A stretch of 62,251 nucleotides of DNA from an uncultured Elioraea sp. GTDB lineage: Bacteria; Pseudomonadota; Alphaproteobacteria; Acetobacterales; Acetobacteraceae. Below the pieces are notes generated by a model, which saw nothing but the letters and a program-made list of their open reading frames with translations, was not told the DNA's origin and searched no databases. The DNA lies in assembly GCA_937928775.1 (NCBI GenBank), contig CALFVI010000026.1:1-62251 (forward strand), written 5' to 3'. Of this stretch, positions 59,101 to 62,251 are shown piece by piece. Position 1 is the first letter of the stretch. Every line of letters begins with the position of its first letter. Made by a program: the position numbers and the translations under genes.

Positions 59101-61661
59101 ACGATGGCGCGACGGCCAGTGTGATCGGCGGCGACTGTGTCAGCCTGGCGGCATTTTCGTCGTGTACGCGGCAGATACAGTTGAATATTCCCGTCGGTCC
59201 GGGGTCGTCGCTCTACACGGTGACGGTCACTGCGAGTTCGGTCGGCAATCCCGCAGTGCAGGCAACGGCGATCGATACGGCGTCGGCAGGCGCTGCGCCG
59301 CAGATCGCGCCCGCTTCGCAACTGAAGGAAGGGTTGCCCGGCGAGACGGTGACGTTCACGCATACGGTGACGAACATCGGTCAGAGTGCAGGAACCTTCA
59401 CGCCGTCGCTCACCCTTTCTCAGGGCAGCCCGTGGAGCGGCGCATTGACCGATCCGTCGTCTTTCACCCTGAACGCCAGCGAGTCGCGGGTGGTGACGCT
59501 GACGGTCACGGTTCCGAATGCGCCGATCCCCGATGCGGGCACGCTGGTCACGGCGACGCTGACGGTCCAGGCGACCGGCGGGGCATCGGCGAGCGCCGCA
59601 AGCATCACGCGCGTCGGGCTGGTTCCAGGCTTCACGTTGAGCGCAGCGACCGCGCCAACGCTCAATCTGCCGCCGGGAGCAACGGCGATTTTCACGCATA
59701 CGCTGACCAACACCGGCAATGGGCTGGATACCTTTGTGGTCACAGCAACATTGAGCAGCGGTCTGGAGAACCTGGTAGTGACGCCGTCTGGTTCATTCTC
59801 GCTGGGGCGTGGCGCATCGCAACAGGTGGTGGTGCAGGCGCGGGTGCGCGATGGACAGGCGGCTGGAACCGAACAGATCCAGGTGACCGGCGCGCGCGTC
59901 GGCGGCGTTGTGCCGTCGCAAACGCAGACCGATACGGTGAATGTACTGGCGGCGCCGGGGGTGCGTCTCTCCCCAGGGCAGACCCAGAGCGTCACGCCGC
60001 CGGGAAGTGTGACCTTCACCCATGTGCTGACGAACGTTGGCAACGTGGCGGGCGACTTCAGCGTCACTGCCAGCGGTCTGCCGACCGGCTGGAGCGTCGC
60101 CGGTCCGACGAACCTGATTCCGGCGGGTTGTCTGACGGGGCTGGCGGCCGGCGCGACGTGTCGCTTCGACCTGACGGTAACCACGCCGTCGCAGTTGCCG
60201 CAGGTTCCTGCGGGCGCGTATCCGTTTCAGGTGCAGGCAAGCACCACCGACGCCTCGGATGCGGTGATTGATACGGTCAGCGTTCTGTCCGTGCCGCAGT
60301 TCCTGTTCACGGCGAACGAGAGCGGCAACGGCGCGCCCGATACGGTGATCACTTTCACGCATCGCCTGACGAATACCGGCAACGTGACCGACACCTACAC
60401 CTTCAGCGTAGCGGTGAGCGGCGGCGGGTTCAGCGCCGATCCGCCGGCGACGGTTGCCGCCGTGCCGCCGGGCGCCGAGCGGCTTGTGCTGTTTGCAGTG
60501 CGCCTGCCAGCCGCAGCGCCCGCCGGAACGACCGGCGTCATCACGCTGACCGCAACCTCGGCGCAGGGTGCGCCATCGCAGAGCGTCAGCGATACCGTAA
60601 CCGTTAATGAAGCGGACAACGCGCGCCTCGAAGCGGTCGGCCCGGCGCAGCAGACCGTCTTTACAAGCGGCGCTCCGGCGGTTGCGATCTACACGCTCAA
60701 CCTGTTCAACACCGGCAATACGACGATCAGTTACACACTGCGCCTGAACCCGGCGAGCCTGGCGGGTGGATGGACCGCCAGCGTCACGCCGACGCTCACC
60801 GTGGCGCTGCCGCCGAGCGCAACGGCGCCGACGCCGTTGACGGTGCAGGTCAGCGTCCCCGCCGATGCTGTGGGAACACAGGCAGTGACAGTCGAGGCGC
60901 TGCGTGGCGATGGCGCCGGTCCGGTGCTGGCGGCGGCGCCATTGACCACCACTGCGCAACTGATAGCAACGGGCGATCTGCTGACGCCGGTCGAGAACCG
61001 GGGTTTTGGTCTTCCGGGAGAAACGGTGGTGTACACCCATACGCTGCGCAACGTGCGCCCTGTGGCGGACACCTTCGTCTTCAGCGCGCTGACCCCGCTG
61101 GGATACGAAGTGACTTTGCCGCCGGCGACGTTCCTGCAACCCGGCGAAGAGCGCGAGGTGAGCGTCAGCATCCGCGTTCCGGGCGGAGTCTTCTCCAACA
61201 CCGTCGATGCCATGCGCCTGAGCGTGCAGTCGGTCTCCGACCCGAATGTGGCAGCGGATGCGCGCGAGTATACGACTATTCGCCAGGTCGTGAGCGCGGT
61301 GATGTCGCCAGAGTACATCCGCGTCGTGCGTGCGGGGGAACAGGTGCAGGTAACGCATCAGTTGCTCAACACCGGCAATGCGACCGATACGTTCGTGTTG
61401 ACCTCTGTGCAAACGTTGAACTGGGATGTCGTCCTGCAACCATCGCAGCGCACGCTGGGACCAAACCAGCAGGCGCCGTTCATCACGCTCGACGTGAGCG
61501 TGCCGGCGAGCGCGCCGCCGGGATCGGTCAACCGCATCCGGGTGCGGGCGCAATCGCAGAGCGATCCAACGAAGGTCTTCGAGGTGGAGAACCTGTTCGT
61601 CATTCCAGTGGCGCTGCCGCAGGTGACGTATGAGGTTTATCTGCCGCTGGTGCAGCGATGA
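56190..61661 (+). CDS. Giant secreted beta-helix protein with nine Ig-like repeats (1823 residues)
   Basis: A signal peptide ([19 protein letters not shown], then LAATF) leads into the CSLREA-type motif as [11 protein letters not shown] (about residue 55). A beta-helix runs to about residue 707 ([19 protein letters not shown] and similar turns). Then come nine repeats of about 110 residues starting near 819, 927, 1037, 1146, 1256, 1369, 1477, 1594 and 1704, each with a core such as [16 protein letters not shown]. The end is EVYLPLVQR. It shares its layout with the preceding gene and is probably a paralogue with more repeats. GTG 56190 has GAGG 9 bases upstream; TTG 56187 is an alternative. 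Its stop overlaps the aroQ start. Confidence 0.85.
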   Translation: MRAYRLLFVLALLAFSVVAPAPSALAATFTVNSTADDPDASPGNGVCQTSGGVCTLRAAIQEANALAGPHTIQFNIPTTSPGYDAAGYWRIRPASALPAITAGNVTIDGRTQPTGNPSWTHPRIVIDGSLITGGANGLTITSAGNTIRRLTIQNFAVSDILSEATGNGILIRDSGATNNRIHGCYLGTTPDGGSAARNHVAGVQVRNAGNNIIGNSTAGAGPDIDTAGDNALGNLISGNGRTVGTAANVYLTASPAYDNGRGNVIRGNLIGTNLAGNAKIGSDPGNQRYGILLYQYLDDTIIDANVISGHDAGSNPYGIYMYGLNVDGLDSPRGTVISGNVIGTTKGGTSTTRVPNGVGIYIAGAHNTLIGGATPAARNIIAGNGVTSPNGHGIQLRSRAVFNTTIQGNSIGLNANGASFGRSGTDSLGNLGHGILVETNARQTTIRDNLISNNFGNGIRLSSDGSVVVGNRIGVNTASPPVSDDTFANGQASIWISRGTTSSTSPGNRIGGTNPGDANIIAYGLGSTPVAVQIRSDGTPNTSNNEVIGNYIGVASTGQPLRASPSTSSIGVYITGASSLRADNNRITGNTIGGLGTGIQIESSFTTGNEVSANTIGLAGAGNRYGVWLLQTSGNTIGGSGGVGVNNTRNVLTNNSLHGILVGANSSGNTLLRNLARNNGGTSGGHGVMVDSTVSQVRISGTETSENSGKGINRAGSPPTPPTISGITGGSPPTLQVQVPASANCGAGGCRVEVFTSPTRDDAEGPRYLAFLDGASAGATVNVPVPDCDRFFSATVTDQTGNTSEFNATMFEAPFSCQTDFTLAQTGRNPPGTGPVNPGTNVIYTYTVTNTGASPIVVNLSRSDPTGWASAPSPATLNLNAGASGTFTISVAVPSNALAGNYTFSVTAQVGATQRTVNTTTTVAQVYGVAIAPTSQTATFARPQIITFTHTITNTGNGTDTIAVAAAVSPNDGATASVIGGDCVSLAAFSSCTRQIQLNIPVGPGSSLYTVTVTASSVGNPAVQATAIDTASAGAAPQIAPASQLKEGLPGETVTFTHTVTNIGQSAGTFTPSLTLSQGSPWSGALTDPSSFTLNASESRVVTLTVTVPNAPIPDAGTLVTATLTVQATGGASASAASITRVGLVPGFTLSAATAPTLNLPPGATAIFTHTLTNTGNGLDTFVVTATLSSGLENLVVTPSGSFSLGRGASQQVVVQARVRDGQAAGTEQIQVTGARVGGVVPSQTQTDTVNVLAAPGVRLSPGQTQSVTPPGSVTFTHVLTNVGNVAGDFSVTASGLPTGWSVAGPTNLIPAGCLTGLAAGATCRFDLTVTTPSQLPQVPAGAYPFQVQASTTDASDAVIDTVSVLSVPQFLFTANESGNGAPDTVITFTHRLTNTGNVTDTYTFSVAVSGGGFSADPPATVAAVPPGAERLVLFAVRLPAAAPAGTTGVITLTATSAQGAPSQSVSDTVTVNEADNARLEAVGPAQQTVFTSGAPAVAIYTLNLFNTGNTTISYTLRLNPASLAGGWTASVTPTLTVALPPSATAPTPLTVQVSVPADAVGTQAVTVEALRGDGAGPVLAAAPLTTTAQLIATGDLLTPVENRGFGLPGETVVYTHTLRNVRPVADTFVFSALTPLGYEVTLPPATFLQPGEEREVSVSIRVPGGVFSNTVDAMRLSVQSVSDPNVAADAREYTTIRQVVSAVMSPEYIRVVRAGEQVQVTHQLLNTGNATDTFVLTSVQTLNWDVVLQPSQRTLGPNQQAPFITLDVSVPASAPPGSVNRIRVRAQSQSDPTKVFEVENLFVIPVALPQVTYEVYLPLVQR

Positions 61662-62089
61662 AAATCCTGGTGATCCACGGACCGAACCTGAACATGCTCG
61701 GTCGGCGCGAGCCGGAGGTGTACGGCAGCGTCACGCTCGACGAGATCAACGCCGCCTTGCAGGAGCGCGCGGCAGTATCTGGAGTCACGCTGCTCACCAT
61801 GCAGTCGAACCACGAAGGGGCGCTGATTGATTTCCTCCAGGCGGAAGGATGGGATGCCGACGGGATTATCATCAACCCCGGCGCGCTGACCCACTACGGG
61901 CTGGCGCTGCGCGATGCATTGGCGATGCTCAAAGCGCCGATCATCGAAGTGCACCTGTCGAATGTCTACCGGCGCGAACCGTTCCGCCACACCTCGGTCG
62001 TCGCGCCGGTCGCCACCGGGCAGATCGCCGGCCTGGGGTGGCGCGGGTATCTGTTCGCGCTTGAGTGGTTGTCGGGGGTTAGGGGTTAG
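61658..62089 (+). CDS. aroQ: 3-dehydroquinate dehydratase, type II
   Basis: AroQ forms 3-dehydroshikimate in the shikimate pathway. The 143-residue protein has [20 protein letters not shown], with the catalytic Tyr of the mobile loop at its end. It continues with [51 protein letters not shown] and [15 protein letters not shown], which is the full family pattern. The ATG overlaps the stop of the exoprotein gene (ATGA), an odd partnership for a housekeeping enzyme. Confidence 0.97.
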   Translation: MKILVIHGPNLNMLGRREPEVYGSVTLDEINAALQERAAVSGVTLLTMQSNHEGALIDFLQAEGWDADGIIINPGALTHYGLALRDALAMLKAPIIEVHLSNVYRREPFRHTSVVAPVATGQIAGLGWRGYLFALEWLSGVRG

Positions 62090-62132
62090 AGCCTGTTATG
62101 CACTTCAGAGATACACGTGGTATGATTTCAGT

Positions 62133-62251
62133 ATGACACGTCAACCCTATCCCAGCGATGTGAGCGACGAGGAGCGGGCCTTCGTCGCTTCGACCGGCTC
62201 AGGCGCCGCGCTCCCTCCCTGACCTTCATGACCGAAGACGCCCCGCAGCGC
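62133..62251 (+). pseudogene. 5' end of an IS transposase, frameshifted and cut by the window end
   Basis: The ATG at 62133 opens MTRQPYPSDVSDEERAFVA, which I recognise as the start of an IS5/IS4-type transposase frequent in Roseiflexus. The frame then reads STGSGAALPP and stops at 62222. In another frame from 62210 the expected continuation APSLTFMTEDAPQR follows to the window end. Removing 23 bases (62190-62212) restores a single frame, so this copy appears broken by a small insertion. The left end of the element is probably near GAGCCTGTTATGC after aroQ, but the inverted repeat cannot be confirmed. Confidence 0.6.

Noticed and set aside
51742-61661. Repeats in the exoprotein genes considered as a CRISPR-like or satellite array
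   Set aside because: The periodicity is in the protein (beta-helix turns and domains of about 110 residues); the DNA repeats are diverged and in frame.
51475-62251. Horizontal transfer of a Chloroflexi island into the alphaproteobacterium
   Set aside because: There is no integrase, attachment site or return to alphaproteobacterial sequence, and the join is in a near-identical stretch of dnaK, so an assembly join is simpler. It is not excluded.

Overview
The window is two unrelated pieces of DNA joined inside one gene. Bases 1 to about 50,950 are very GC-rich and carry gene clusters typical of an alphaproteobacterium, most likely Acetobacteraceae/Rhodospirillales: hisZ-purA, rpoH-rluD-DUF6476, fabD-fabG-acpP-fabF-mltG, rpsF-rpsR-DUF2232-rplI-dnaB-alr-mlaE-mlaF, mutS-glnD-murJ-trpS, rplU-rpmA-obgE-proB and dnaK-dnaJ. 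From about 51,050 to the end the base composition falls and the content is that of a Chloroflexi bacterium of the Roseiflexus type: the dnaK 5' third, two giant secreted beta-helix proteins with CSLREA-type starts and YLPLV-type C-termini, aroQ, and the start of an IS transposase. The switch falls in the most conserved stretch of dnaK. I read this as a metagenome assembly chimera. A thermophilic Elioraea-like alphaproteobacterium and Roseiflexus sharing a hot-spring mat would fit, but the habitat and genera are inference.

Alphaproteobacterial arm. 1-4232: end of hisZ, purA, then a degenerate-kinase protein and a membrane protein of unknown function. 4791-8823: rpoH and rluD leftward; DUF6476, a JAMM metalloprotease, DUF2256 and threonine aldolase rightward. 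8894-9375: tRNA-Glu(CTC), tRNA-Gln(CTG) and a stub of an integrase, probably the scar of a lost island. 9474-15771: a PLP aminotransferase, a small secreted protein, mltG and the fatty-acid synthesis cluster. 15881-23874: one long rightward run with a recognisable promoter and leader hairpin, from ribosomal proteins S6/S18/L9 through cfa, dnaB and alr to the MlaEF lipid transporter. 23890-34713: stress protein, a TIGR02186/TauE pair, trpS, murJ, glnD, mutS and a small unknown gene. 34781-38641: a molybdate uptake locus (modABC, a TauE-like permease and a divergent ModE-type repressor) with a candidate operator. 38670-45135: malic enzyme, PsiE, a Crp/Fnr regulator, a Tat-exported alkaline phosphatase and an AEC transporter. 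45138-49460: proB, obgE, L27, L21, a 57-residue membrane protein missed by a length cutoff, and dnaJ.

Chloroflexi arm. 51,475-62,251: the dnaK upstream region, two consecutive exoprotein genes (1439 and 1823 residues) separated by a REP-like palindrome, aroQ overlapping the second one, and a transposase 5' end broken by what looks like a 23-base insertion related to the same palindrome.

I found no convincing new defence, mobile or biosynthetic system. The items most worth a second look are the chimeric dnaK, the paired exoproteins with their shared C-terminal tail, the degenerate kinase pair, and the mod operator. All family assignments are from reading the sequence and from memory of the families; no database search was run.
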